A DNA stretch of 64,000 nt from Cydia pomonella (Eukaryota > Arthropoda > Insecta > Lepidoptera > Tortricidae), in NCBI RefSeq assembly GCF_033807575.1, contig NC_084730.1:2091986-2155985 (forward strand), written 5' to 3'. A program made the position numbers and the translations under genes. Below, in pieces: positions 23,715 to 34,104 of the stretch; within the stretch, counting starts at the first letter, position 1, and every line of letters starts with the position of its first letter. The notes below the pieces were generated by a model. It did no database searches, had not been told where the DNA came from, and worked only from the letters and a program-made list of their open reading frames with translations.

Positions 23715-24495
23715 ATAGGGTTGTTTCCAAACGTAGTGATTATATGCTCTTTGGTTTCCACCTACAAATCTTAGGGCAGAATTGTATCCCAATAAATTCT
23801 TTTGGATTATAAGAACATGTTAAACTACTTTTAGGGGATCTGTAATGACCATATTTTTGTAAATATTGAATTTAAAATATCTTTTGGCACACGTCACGTG
23901 ACCAAACTCGAAACGTCTTTGAAGATTTTGATGACGTCACAACTCGCGGATTGACACTGATGACAGTTAGGCGATAGACAACAAATGACAAATGTCGTTT
24001 GACAGCTCGTATCTTCTACGTGTGAATGTAGTTATGTGTCAAACCGTAAACTGTGACGTCACTCAATTTTCAAAGAGCGTTTTGGGCGCGAAAGCATCCG
24101 TCAAAATATATTTTGATCCGGATCCCTTTGTTTGACATAATTATTGAAAGTCATAATGTAATGATAGTCATATTATCATTAGTCATAACTCTGAAACCGT
24201 TAACTTTTCAGGAATTTCCTTAGATTATCCTATAGATAGGTTAGGTTAGGTTAGGTTTGTTTTATGGCAATCCTGAAAAGTTACGCGTTTCTGAGAAAAA
24301 CCAAATTATGACTAACGAAAATGCGGACAAACAATACATTATGACTTAAAACTTTATGGGAAACAATAGAGACCCATTTTGATCATTTAACATATTTAAA
24401 GCCGTTTTTAGTATACTTAAAGTTGAATTTTAGGGCAACTTTTAGTTAATATAGAACGTAATACGAGCGTTTCAAAAAATTGGAAACAACCCTAT
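23715..24495. mobile_element. Nested MITE with TA target duplication
   Basis: ATAGGGTTGTTTCCA at the left is mirrored by TGGAAACAACCCTAT at the right. TA flanks both ends (23713-23714, 24496-24497). Just inside the left TIR it carries one of the three 24-bp repeats (23730-23753). Non-coding. Confidence 0.75.
23723..23760 (+). repeat. 24-bp micro-repeat, copy 2, flanked by GTTTCCA
   Basis: A 24-bp sequence starting AACGTAGTG and ending GCTCTTTG (23730-23753) lies between two exact GTTTCCA heptamers (23723-23729, 23754-23760). The same sequence occurs at 22533-24797 (split by the hAT-like element) and at 28061-28084 on the minus strand. Confidence 0.7.
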
Positions 24496-24775
24496 TATAA
24501 CAAAAAAAAAAATTTTTTTTACAGAAGTTACTTCGTGGATTGCGACTGAGTCAATGATTCGATTTGAGAGTGATTTTCTCAATGTGAAACAAAATTGGTT
24601 AAATATGACGTCAATACACTAATTTGTGACAGTTACAAAGATGTGTTCAATGTAAATATTGTTTAATTCTTTAAGGAATTTATACAATAAAAAAAAAACC
24701 GTACTTTTTTTACCCAAATCGTACCTTTTTTGACGTATGAACGTACATTAAGCTGTAAGCGCTCTGGCAACACTT

Positions 24776-24805
24776 CGTAGTGATTATATGCTCTTTGAAG
24801 TTAAC
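24776..24805 (+). repeat. 24-bp micro-repeat, copy 1 (3' part), flanked by AAGTTAAC
   Basis: The 5' part AACGTAGTG is at 22533-22541 and the rest at 24776-24797, separated by the hAT-like insertion. It ends GCTCTTTG and is followed at once by AAGTTAAC (24798-24805), which also occurs at 22514-22521, 11 bp before the repeat. Confidence 0.6.
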
Positions 24806-24901
24806 TTGATCGCAAGAATCGCGGGACTTGCGAGTCAAAATTCTTATTTTATTAGTTGTATTATTTAATTTCTTGCTTGCTGTTGTTGACTAGTGGTCCT
24901 G

Positions 24902-27028
24902 ATGGCAACTGCTAATCGTGGTAGAGGTCGAAGACCTCCTAGAAGAAGTAATCACGAAGGTAACTTCGAAAATGTAGTGGTACAACACCCAGCTGTTGCA
25001 AATCTCGCTGAAGCAATGTTGCCGCAGCGGATTAATTTGCCCATCACGACCAGAGGAATAGGAATGAGTGTTTGCAGTCTTACATATATGTCATCACAAT
25101 TTTCTTTTTTTACGGCTGATGATTCATCTGACGAAGATGAAATTATAATTCCAGTGCCTGATATCCATGCATTGTATAGATTGTTCCTCGGGTTACTCGA
25201 ATACAAACTGTATAGGACTTGTATTAGCTCATCTGACACTTACCGGTATGTAGTTACAGGAGGATGGAGTAATGTCGCCGAGTCTGTCCGGGTTCCCAAA
25301 CAAATACAACATATAATAAATGCAGTTGGTGTTTTTACACATAATGAAAAAACCTATGTTCCTGTAGTGGCCAAGGATATAGACGGAGTCCCTCGACCAG
25401 AAAACTTGCTGCTAAGCAATTTACGAAGAGCCGTTAAACTATTATCAAATCCGGAGACATTAATAGAACACAGAAAGTATTTTTATGACCATAACCCCAT
25501 TCCTGGTTCTCAGTGGAATAAAGAAGAATATCTGCTTTTAAATGCAGAAGAAATTATAAAAGCAGATTACAATGATAATTATGCAAGTGATTTCCAAAAT
25601 GATTGGCATGCAGTTCAAAATTACCTTGATTGCCTTTATAGAAATTCAAAACAAAAGCCAGCGTTTGCATGTGATTATATTAAATTTACATCAGATGGAG
25701 AGAAGTCTTTGCTTATGTCCAATAAAATGGGAACGCTTAGAGTACCTGATAGAGGGAGTAAAGAATTAGGCACTTACTGTAGGAGCTGCTTACTGGAAGG
25801 CGACATAGAGGATTATTACACTTTATCAAAGCTGTCAGTTACATCTGACAATATATTATGTTTGCTTGGAGAATGCCCAGAGCCGATTACTTGTAATGAT
25901 CCACTGTATAATTTAAGAAGGGAAACTGTAAATGGATTCATTGTGATGAACTATCTTAGAGTCTCCTACAGTTCCTACATGATGTCTTTGATGGACTTTA
26001 ACCATGGTGCTTCAATGATGACACTTCATTCACCTATACCACTTACGCTTTCTGTCACCACAAGAGGAATAGGCATGAGTATTTGCCACCTAGTTTATGC
26101 AGCGTCAAGTTACAAGGCAATTCCAATGCCTGACATATATGCACTGTACAGACTCTGTCTTGGCTTGCTTGAAGTCAAACTGTCACAGGATATGTACACT
26201 CCAGCCCATGTGACTGATACATACCGGTATCTATCAAATGCAGACTTGAATCATATTGCCCAAAGTGTCTGGGTCCCTAAACAAATACAATGTCTCATAA
26301 ATGCTGTGGGCAAAATGCAACACGAAGGTATTACCTATGTTCCTGCAGTTGCCAAGGATGTAACTGATGACGCTGGTGCTGTCCCTCGACCAGAAAACTT
26401 GCTGCTCAGCAATTTACGAAGAGCTGTTGAACTATTATCAGGTCCGGCAACACTAGTGCAACACAGAAAGTATTTTTACGAACATAACCCAATTCCTGGT
26501 GCACTGTGGGATAATGAAAAATATCTACTATTAAATGCAGATCAGATAATACCAGCAGATTACGAAACTAATCTTGTTACCAATTTCAAAAGAGATTGTG
26601 AGGCAATTCAACCCTACCTTAAGAGCCTTTGTAGGTACTCCATACAAATGCCTGGATTTGCTTGCGGGGGTGTAGACCTAAAATCGAATGGAAAGAAGTT
26701 TCTGCTTATATCCAATCAGATTGGAAAAGTGTGGAGGTCAAATCAAACTGGAAAACTAAAAGTGCCAGATAGAGGGACCAATGAGGACTTAGGCACTTAC
26801 TGCAAAAAGTGCCACCCAGAAGGTGACATAGCTAGTTATTATGCTTTATCCAAGCTGTCGGGGTATGAAGTACTTCTGGGGACAACCAGCCTGCTTGGAG
26901 AACGTCCAGAGGGAGCGCGCTTCAATACTGATCCAGTATATGATTTGCGAAGTGAAACTATAACTGGATTCAGATCCATATCTCTTTCCTATAAACAAGT
27001 CAGTGGCTTGATCTATGCTTACTGCTGA
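24902..27028 (+). CDS. Intronless two-repeat protein of 708 aa, unknown function
   Basis: The first ATG (24902) opens an uninterrupted frame to TGA 27026-27028. Residues 6-15 are Arg-rich (RGRGRRPPRR). Two homologous halves follow. The first begins at residue 49 and the second at residue 386, both with TTRGIGMS, and both carry PDI(H/Y)ALYRL, GLLE, DTYRY, VPKQIQ, ENLLLSNLRRAV, HRKYFY, HNPIPG, LLLNA, VPDRG and a CxxC in GTYCxxC..EGDI. The repeats are diverged but colinear, so the gene arose by in-frame duplication. No signal peptide or transmembrane segment stands out. I do not recognise the family. The basic N-terminus, lack of introns and viral-like spacing with the decayed ORF upstream would fit a captured viral or transposon structural gene, but that is inference. 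Possible poly(A) signals lie at about 27170 and 27273. Confidence 0.8.
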   Translation: MATANRGRGRRPPRRSNHEGNFENVVVQHPAVANLAEAMLPQRINLPITTRGIGMSVCSLTYMSSQFSFFTADDSSDEDEIIIPVPDIHALYRLFLGLLEYKLYRTCISSSDTYRYVVTGGWSNVAESVRVPKQIQHIINAVGVFTHNEKTYVPVVAKDIDGVPRPENLLLSNLRRAVKLLSNPETLIEHRKYFYDHNPIPGSQWNKEEYLLLNAEEIIKADYNDNYASDFQNDWHAVQNYLDCLYRNSKQKPAFACDYIKFTSDGEKSLLMSNKMGTLRVPDRGSKELGTYCRSCLLEGDIEDYYTLSKLSVTSDNILCLLGECPEPITCNDPLYNLRRETVNGFIVMNYLRVSYSSYMMSLMDFNHGASMMTLHSPIPLTLSVTTRGIGMSICHLVYAASSYKAIPMPDIYALYRLCLGLLEVKLSQDMYTPAHVTDTYRYLSNADLNHIAQSVWVPKQIQCLINAVGKMQHEGITYVPAVAKDVTDDAGAVPRPENLLLSNLRRAVELLSGPATLVQHRKYFYEHNPIPGALWDNEKYLLLNADQIIPADYETNLVTNFKRDCEAIQPYLKSLCRYSIQMPGFACGGVDLKSNGKKFLLISNQIGKVWRSNQTGKLKVPDRGTNEDLGTYCKKCHPEGDIASYYALSKLSGYEVLLGTTSLLGERPEGARFNTDPVYDLRSETITGFRSISLSYKQVSGLIYAYC

Positions 27029-27750
27029 AAGGGATAGTACATGTTGTTTCCCTGTTCTTATCACAGCTTATTAGCAAGCAACAAGAAAACTTTAAGCTAA
27101 TAAGAAATATTAACATAAATAAGAATAAACAAACTCAGCGTGGTTAGAGTCTACCTTCCGGCTGGCATAAAAATAAAATGATATTGACTGGTATGTCTTC
27201 CATTTGTTGCATTTTTGGAATAAGTAATTAATAATTGTTTAACGTTAAATTTGTACTATTGGTGGGTAAGAAATAAATGCTTAATTATTATTGAAATTAT
27301 TTATTTTGCCAGAGACATGGTTATATAAGGTGTTGTAAGGTTTTACACAAGGTAATAAGGTACACACATCTCGCCAACATTAAGGGCATGCAAAGCAATT
27401 TCTTATGCTAATTATTTACACAACATAACATAGGATATTATTTACATCATAAAACATATTCCTACAGTTAACTATTACAACAATATTTACACAGAATACC
27501 TACTTTTTAGTTAGTTTAGTACCTACACAGACATTTACATTAATTTTCAAAATTATACTAAATCAAAATTACCCAGGTACTTCAAAATACATAAATTATT
27601 AAATTTCACAATTCATACTAAAATGTCATATATAAAGACTTCAGCATATAATATAAAGGCATAAATTTTAATATCATTTAATGTAATAATTTAATAAATA
27701 AGCTAGTTTATTCTTACTGATGTACCATACATATTGTAAATTAGGTTTAT
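27029..27750. other. AT-rich downstream region, nothing recognised
   Basis: Contains AATAAA-like hexamers near 27170 and 27273 that could end the upstream transcript. No ORF, TIR or SINE motif is visible. Confidence 0.4.
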
Positions 27751-28050
27751 TTAAAGTATCAATTTCATGTTAAAATATTCAGTTATACAATAAAAACATT
27801 TATCTACTAGCCAAGATCGAAACTTTATCAAAAATATATTATACGGCAAAACTCTTAGTTCGAGAGGAATATGGTTATAGATCTTAGCTGACATAATATA
27901 ACAATTTTTCCTGAATATGGCTGTTTTAGAAATGGGCTGCTGAACTTTCAACATATCCCTTTCCCGTAACATTGGGTTTTGTACAGGCCTAGCGAATAAT
28001 TCAGGATTTTGTCTAACAAACTTTGCGTGTTCATATATGAACATGGCTGT
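27751..28050 (-). pseudogene. Non-LTR RT C-terminal tail
   Basis: The minus-strand frame LTLTAMFIYEHAKFVRQNPE, then PISKTAIFRKNCYIMSAKIY-type and HIPLELR...FKSWLV-type motifs, is the usual post-RT tail of jockey/CR1-type LINEs ('LYIYE..KFVR ... SAKIYNxLPxxIR'). Only the last 100 or so codons remain, ending at the TAG at 27751-27753. Its upstream end abuts one copy of the 24-bp repeat. Confidence 0.65.
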
Positions 28051-28051
28051 A

Positions 28052-28095
28052 AGTGTCAGTCAAAGAGCATATAATCACTACGTTTTAGTGTCAGT
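28052..28095 (-). repeat. 24-bp micro-repeat, copy 3, flanked by ACTGACACT
   Basis: On the minus strand the repeat (AAAACGTAGTG...GCTCTTTG, 28086-28061) sits between two exact ACTGACACT nonamers (28095-28087 and 28060-28052). Inverted relative to the copy at 24776-24797. Confidence 0.7.
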
Positions 28096-28580
28096 ATGTT
28101 TAGTTTTTTAAATAATGGCTTACAAGGGTCTCGTGGACCATTCGTTATCATTCATTAAAAAAACTTCCAACACAATTTTTTTTTTTTTGCATAAACACCG
28201 TGGGCTATTAAAAAAATATGTTTTTTTTGCCGAAAAAAAAACACGACACGTTATTTCTTTTTCCATCTTGGCGAAAAAAACATTACAACGAATAAGTAAA
28301 CTTATTATTTTATTTTTGTCTGTCAGTAGGTATGTACCAAAATAATGTGGTAGCGTCACAGTCAAAAAGACGTTTTTCACTACGGTAGATAGGTATTCCA
28401 GAAACAAATTTTCACAAGAATTGTCGTTATCTCTAAAACAATACCGATTTTAGTAAACTTTGTATGACATTTTAATCCTCTAAATGAGGTCAAGAATGCT
28501 TTTTTTTTAATCTGTCGCGTTTTACCAGCCCAAGATACATAAAACTTGTGGCCGAGGCTGATCGAACCGGCGTTTTCAGG

Positions 28581-28863
28581 GCGGCTACCGGGAAAATCGA
28601 AATTCGTCAATTGCGGGCATTTTTCTCTGTCACTCTAATTACATCTTAGTGAGAGTAAATGAGAAAGATCCCCGCAATTTGCGAATTTTGGTTTTCGCGG
28701 TAGGCCCCGGCCTTCGACTTTAGTGTTTGCGGCGAGCAGTACCAGATGGCCTACCGCGATAATGAAATTCGCAAATTGCGGGGATCTTTCTCTTTTACTC
28801 TCACTAAGACGTAATTAGAGTGACAGAGAAAAATGCCCGCAATTGACGATTTTCGCGGTAGGC
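28581..28863. repeat. Long palindromic element, CGCGGTAGGCC family
   Basis: The left half (ATTGCGGGCATTTTTCTCTG, AGTGAGAGTAAATGAGAAAG, TTTTCGCGGTAGGCC) is mirrored by the right half around a 50-60-bp centre. A single half-unit copy lies at 61411-61541. Short frames here are spurious. Confidence 0.75.
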
Positions 28864-29272
28864 CCTCTGCTTGCACGTCCTTACGAATTCATACGGGGAA
28901 CGGTTTAGCGAGAGATATTGTGCTGCTATCTATAGAACTAGGTAACAAATCAGGGTGGATTTCATCAAGAAAATTTTCACCATCCAAAAAATTAATTTAA
29001 TTTTTTTATTCAAGAAATGCGAGAATATCTACTCTAATTTGTTGTGTGATGTTTACTGAGTAATTATGTTAGATTTGTATGCGAAATGATGGCATATTTT
29101 CGAAATTATGACCTTTGAAAAATAATAACACGAGATGGTGATGACCACGGTGGTATGGTAATGATTTTATTAAATACGGTGATGACATCATGTGTATGAT
29201 AATGATGTTTTATTAAAGGTTTAAATAAAACAACTTTATTAAACATATCAACAAACATGGGTATTTATTTGT

Positions 29273-29758
29273 TTCCCACGGCACCATGCTCTTAATGATA
29301 TCATTAGGAGGGCCTTAATATCAGCAAATGTCCCTTGTATGCTGGAGCCGCCGACCCTCAGCCGATCGGACGGCAAAATGCCTGACGGCTTGACCCTGGT
29401 GCCGTGGGAAAAGGGTAAGTGCTTACTATGGGACGCCACATGCGTCAGTACTTTTGCTGCCTCGCATCTTAGCCGCACTATGCGGTCGGCAGGAGGGGCT
29501 GCTGAGCACGCGGCGTCCCTTAAAAAAGATAAATACTCGGCGCTGAGCGGTTATTTATTCGATCCTCTCGCTGTGAAGACTTCGGGGTGCTGGTGCGCTG
29601 AGGGTAAGTCCTTCCTCCGGGATCTGGGTCGTCGCCTGCTAGAAAGGGGCCTTGACCCCCGCTCTGAGTTTTTCCTGATGCAAAGGCTATCCATCGCAAT
29701 CGAACGCGGCAATGCAGCGAGCGTGATGGGCACCTTTGCATCGGGGACGGCCCGGTAG
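29273..29758 (+). pseudogene. RT-associated 'WDATCVSTFAASHL' domain, copy 3, ORF intact but isolated
   Basis: The frame continues upstream of the first ATG (29339) to FPRHHALNDIIRRALISANV at 29273. Then DGKMPDGLTLVPW, CLLWDATCVSTFAASHL, KKDKYSALSGY, FLRDLGRRLLE and QRLSIAIERGNAASVMGT follow, stop at 29756-29758. This is the best-preserved of three copies in the window, with no internal stop. The 'PDG..LVPW...LLWDAT' arrangement is reminiscent of PD-(D/E)XK nucleases; that is inference. It probably derives from the C-terminus of a transposon polyprotein rather than a host gene. Confidence 0.6.
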
Positions 29759-29983
29759 CCAATAGGTAGGTAGTTTTTTTATACATATTTAGTTTATATT
29801 TATATTTAAGTTCTGATATATTTAGGTTTAGTTTTTAATTAGTTTTATGTTTAGATATATTTTAGTATGTATCTTCTGTGTTTTTTATTTGAATTGTCAA
29901 ATAATAAATTTACCATTTTAATTGTTCTATATTAGTTTTATAGGCACGTAAGAACAACAACATCAGCAACATGATTAAATAAT

Positions 29984-30300
29984 GAACTATATGGTTTTAA
30001 CCAATCTTCTATTCTTAACATTGTAGTTTTTGGTGCCGATTATTATAATTTCCGTTTCGTAAACTTTTCTCATCCTTAATCATTTCCTTTTTTCGTTTAA
30101 TAATTAGAATTGTGATGCCTCACTCAAGCATCCATAATATGATAAAATAATCATCTACTTAGTTATAATCAGTCTTCTATTCTTAACATTGTATTTCTTT
30201 GTACCGATTATTATAATTCCTCTTTCGATAACTTTTTTCATTTTTAGTATATTCCTTTTCCGTTTAAAGATTAGTGTTGTGATGCTTTCGGCACCCATAA
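29984..30300. repeat. Diverged tandem duplication, period about 180 bp
   Basis: TCTTCTATTCTTAACATTGTA and CCGATTATTATAATT recur at about 30006 and 30172, with a third partial copy at 30588-30625 (TTTCTATTCTTGACATAAT...TGTACCG). AT-rich, non-coding. 29770-29980 and 30640-31060 show nothing else. Confidence 0.55.
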
Positions 30301-30454
30301 TATAAACTAATAATCATGTATGTATATTTAATTATAGTATATTTATGTAAGTTTATAACCGTTAGTATATATTATTTATCGCTATTTTGCTTGTTTTAAG
30401 TTACTTATTCTGTCTTTTTTTTGTTTAATGCCTGCACGTACTACTGTTTCTGTT

Positions 30455-30560
30455 TAGCCTGATGGTTGACTGGTAGAGAATGCCTTTAGGCATTAAGTTC
30501 GCCATTTGTACTTTATTTGTTATAATGTGCAATAAAGTTTAAATAAATAAAAATAAAATA
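30455..30560 (+). mobile_element. LINE 3' tail (GGTTGACTGGTAGAGAATGCC)
   Basis: GTTGACTGGTAGAGAATGCC, GGCATTAAGTTCGCC, GTGCAATAAAGTTTAAATAA: a terminal sequence repeated at 54008-54110 and, shortened, at 33461-33540. Ends in an A-rich AAATAAATAAAA tail. Confidence 0.65.
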
Positions 30561-31066
30561 AAATCATCTAAGTACTTAGTTATAATAAGTTTTCTATTCT
30601 TGACATAATTTTTTTTTTTGTACCGCTGAAATAAAACTTTATTTATTTATTTTAATATAATATTACTATTAAATAGATATCTTTTATATATTTATTTTTT
30701 TATTCTTTGTCTATAGCTTGATTTTGTATCTTTCCATTTTTACTTATCAGTATCAGTCAAGTTTTACATTTTAAATAGTGTATTTAATCATCATAAAATA
30801 CTACTTGATTAAATGGTATTTTACTTTACATTATCTATTTTGTATCATTGATTCACAGAATAATATTCTCTCCGTATTTAATAGAACTACTTATTTATGG
30901 ATTTCGTATGGAGAGTGACTAACTTGTTTGACAATATTTTTATATTTGATGGTTTAGCTACAATTTTGTTCTGAACATGAGAAGTAAGATGGTAAATTCG
31001 TGACATCCGAAAGAGTTGATTGCTTGGTCATTTTTTAGCGTTGTGACCTTACTTTTATTTTTAGCT

Positions 31067-31480
31067 TTACTCTTGGGTTTGCCACAGGAACTTGTAATTG
31101 CCATAAAGCCTAAATGTCTTCCATGACTGCACGCCTGTGTATAAGTGCATTTGAAACAACTTGAAGTTCTTCAGAGTCAATCTGTTACAGTTGCGCTGCC
31201 ATAAAACCTGATGAACTCTCAGACTGCCATTGAATGTTTGAAGTTTATCAGGAATCATCTTTACTCTGTTCTCTACTTCAGTTTTATCAACAAGAATCAT
31301 TGTGATATTGGTGCGTGGTTGTACGATAGTTATAAATTTTTCAATAGATGTTATATCTGTGCCATGGTTAACTGCAAAATCAGCCGTTCTTTTACCCGTT
31401 GAGCGAACCCCATCAGCAGCGCCTTTACCATGCCCCAGATTCGGTGTAGTTCCATGTTATTTCGGTAATTTGTGGAAAAT
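31067..31480 (-). pseudogene. Transposon-derived ORF remnant with GHGKGAADGV motif
   Basis: The minus strand reads WNYTESG, a one-base frameshift, HGKGAADGVRSTGKRTADFA, then FITIVQPRTN and DKLQTFNGSLRVHQVLW. I recall the order 'E.GHGKGxxDGVG..KR..D ... FxGTxxVHQVxW' from transposon-linked proteins in many animals, but cannot name the superfamily. The frameshift and short length mark it as dead. Confidence 0.5.
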
Positions 31481-31489
31481 CATTGGACA

Positions 31490-32500
31490 ATTATGTCATT
31501 ATATGAAACATATATTTATACCGTACATATGGGATCATAACCGTCCATTGCTTGAGAGCCGGTGATGACGGTTACGGTGTTGACGATTTTACGCATTTAT
31601 CGTAGATTGTTCTAGAACACTAACATTCATAACGACAGGGTTATGACACCAGTATGTTCCCTTAGAGTCACATTATCGTAGGTAATTGATTTTAATATCG
31701 GACAAGTACATACTGTAAACTTCTCCTGGATGGTTATGAAGCAACAGCGTGACAAATTCCTTTTTGAGGAACAGATTTCTATATTTTTCTGCTTAGCGCG
31801 CGCATAAGGAAACGTGCACTCGCTTTCGTTGCTTAAGCCGAACTGAGGAAGCGGGCGGCGGTACGCCGCGCTATATTTTGCTGTATAAATACATAACTAC
31901 CTCGACTTTGACAATACGCTGACGGTGTTGACGAATACTCGTGACAAAACTTTATTAAATTTTTAAAGTACGTACTCGGTGACCGAATAATTATATATTT
32001 TTTATATGTAAAACAACACCTTGGATGATCTAAAAATAAAAAAAAATCGCAACCGTACGTTAGGTATTCGATAATTTTCACCACAAACAAAGAGGTTCAG
32101 ATTTTTTTGGTAGACGGTGATGATTTTAGACACATGAATCATTTTATTAAAAAAAAAACTGTTCATTTAGGAACTTTAAGATAAGACCACTTAAAAACAA
32201 ATAAAAAAGTTGCAATACTTGCAATACGTAAAACCTACTAGTTTTTTTATAAACACCGAAACGTAACTTTTCGCCGGAATTTGAAATCCACCCATCAGAC
32301 CTTTTCTCATGAAAATAATTTGTTACTAGTTAATTAGCTAAGTTGCTCATGTTTATTTTAAGACTGTTTCTCAATAAATTGTAAATAAAAACGACCACGC
32401 CCTTCAGTGAGAGTGAAGTACACTAACTAGTACTAGCAAGTACTGGGCCTTAATATGTGACGTTCCATGGGAAAGGTACCTTTATGACCTAGACCAGGGA
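31490..32500. other. Unassigned AT-rich stretch
   Basis: No ORF over 90 codons, and no TIR or SINE motifs that I can support. Confidence 0.3.
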
Positions 32501-32526
32501 CGACCGGTTTGGCCTAGTCACTAGGC

Positions 32527-32579
32527 CGTAGGCAGGGTCACTACCCACTAGGCCCTAGTGGGTAGTGACCCTGCCTACG
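32527..32579. repeat. Perfect 26-bp palindrome made from a SINE head
   Basis: CGTAGGCAGGGTCACTACCC...(32527-32552) and its exact complement (32554-32579) are separated by one base. Both arms are the tRNA-like head of SINE family 2, so the head is present inverted as well as direct. Confidence 0.85.
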
Positions 32580-32802
32580 AAGCTGATGGTCCCGGGTTCA
32601 AATCCTGGTAAGGGCATTTATTTGTGTGATGAGCATGGATATTTGTTCCTGAGTCATGGGTGTTTTCTATGTATTTAAGTATTTATAAATATTTATATAT
32701 TATATATATCGTTGTCTAAGTACCCTCAACACAAGCCTTATTGAGCTTACTGTGGGACTTAGTCAATTTGTGTAATAATGTCCTATAATATTTATTTATT
32801 TA
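32554..32802 (+). mobile_element. SINE family 2, near full length
   Basis: tRNA-like head CCTAGTGGGTAGTGACCCTG, B-box GGGTTCAAATCC, body TGAGCATGGATATTTGTTCC, tail TATAATATTTATTTATTTAT. It defines the family used for the copies at 6524, 13412, 16985 and 19752. Confidence 0.85.
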
Positions 32803-34104
32803 TTTAGTTAAGGGCTTATTACACTTATCCTGCCGTGAGAAGGAGTAGTAGACCAATTGAAATAATAAATAGTAGCAAAATTAGTGTCCGACCGAAGTTT
32901 CAATTTCGACAGATTTCAGCATAAAAATCATATTCCGGCCGTGCCGCCATAACAATCTGTGGTCTGGGCTATAAAAAATCGCTGCCAACTTATCTTGGTC
33001 TGTCTCTATCAGAAATGCATTACTTACTAAGTAACACCTTCATAGAAAAAATGTGTAAAAGTCTATAAAAAATTAACATTTCTGTAGGGGAACTGTCCCC
33101 TACAGATTGTGCCTACTACAGATTTTACCATAATCTAAAAACTTGATTTTGAGTAAAAAGTGATTTATTCTGCATTAAACTCAATAAATGACGTATAAAT
33201 GCAATGTATTTCACAAAAAAAAAAAAAAACAATATTTAGTCAGTTAAAAATTCATCTTAAGAGGAAAATATAAAACGTGATCGCCCATACATATATAATA
33301 TTTAAGAAAAAAAAAACCGACTTCAATGAGGGAGACCGGTGAAAGAACGAATATTGTCGATTTTGGATTTCATACAATGAAATTAAAAAGACAGCGTCAT
33401 ACCTATGTAGAAAAGGAGGTAAAAGTAACAGTTCCACATTTCAGTTTTGCTTTGCCCTATGGTTGACTGGTAAGATACCCGCAATAGGGTATTCGACTGT
33501 ATTTAATATAAATTATTTCACACCATGCATGAAATAAAGCACCAGATAATTATAAAAAAAAACTAAATAGGATAGAAATATAAAAATGTGCCTTGAAAAG
33601 CTAACTGCTTGACAAACATGCAAAGAGAACAAATTGCCAAACGTGAACTATGCATCGTTGAAGAGTTCCGTTCTGATCATCATCAGCAGTTCCACTTCAT
33701 CAAATGTCACTTTTTTTTAAATGTAAATACTTGATTTGTTAAAGAAAGCCTTTCACGTTTGAAGAGTTCCCTCGATTCCTCATGGATCCCATCATCTGAA
33801 CTGGGTTTGGACAAAAACGGGACCAATCTGTATATATCTAAAATCAAACGAAAAAATAATTTTCAAAATCAGTTCAGAAATGACGGAGTTATTGAGTAAC
33901 AAACTTTAAAAAAAAAAACAACCGAATTGATAACCTCCTCCTTTTGAAATCTTGAAGTTGGTGAAAAAATGTTAAGGGGTAATCATAGCGGAATGAGAAA
34001 ATCTCGAAAAATCGTTGTTTGATAGATACTAATACTAAGGTTTCTTTAGTCATTTTCCTTGCGTTATCCAGGCTTTACGCTGCAATACGCTGACGATTGA
34101 CAAT

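Larger units (their letters stand above)
22542..24774. mobile_element. hAT-like non-autonomous transposon, 2.2 kb
   Basis: The left end CAGTGTTGCCAAATCGTACC is mirrored by TGGCAACACTT at the right, and subterminal TCGTACCTTTT words occur at both ends in direct orientation. The flanks are ACGTAGTG (22534-22541) and CGTAGTG (24776-24782), a 7-8-bp target duplication. No transposase. It contains a second, younger MITE (23715-24495). Confidence 0.7.

Noticed and set aside
23820..24140. Possible host promoter with GACGTCAC (CRE-like) words
   Set aside because: Inside a MITE; TGACGTC words also occur in related inverted sequence, so probably element structure.
24235..24256. (TTAGG)n telomere-like repeat
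   Set aside because: Only about three units inside a MITE; too short for an interstitial telomere claim.
28115..28407. Overlapping 76- and 95-codon frames
   Set aside because: Low-complexity A/T-run translation on both strands with no family signature.
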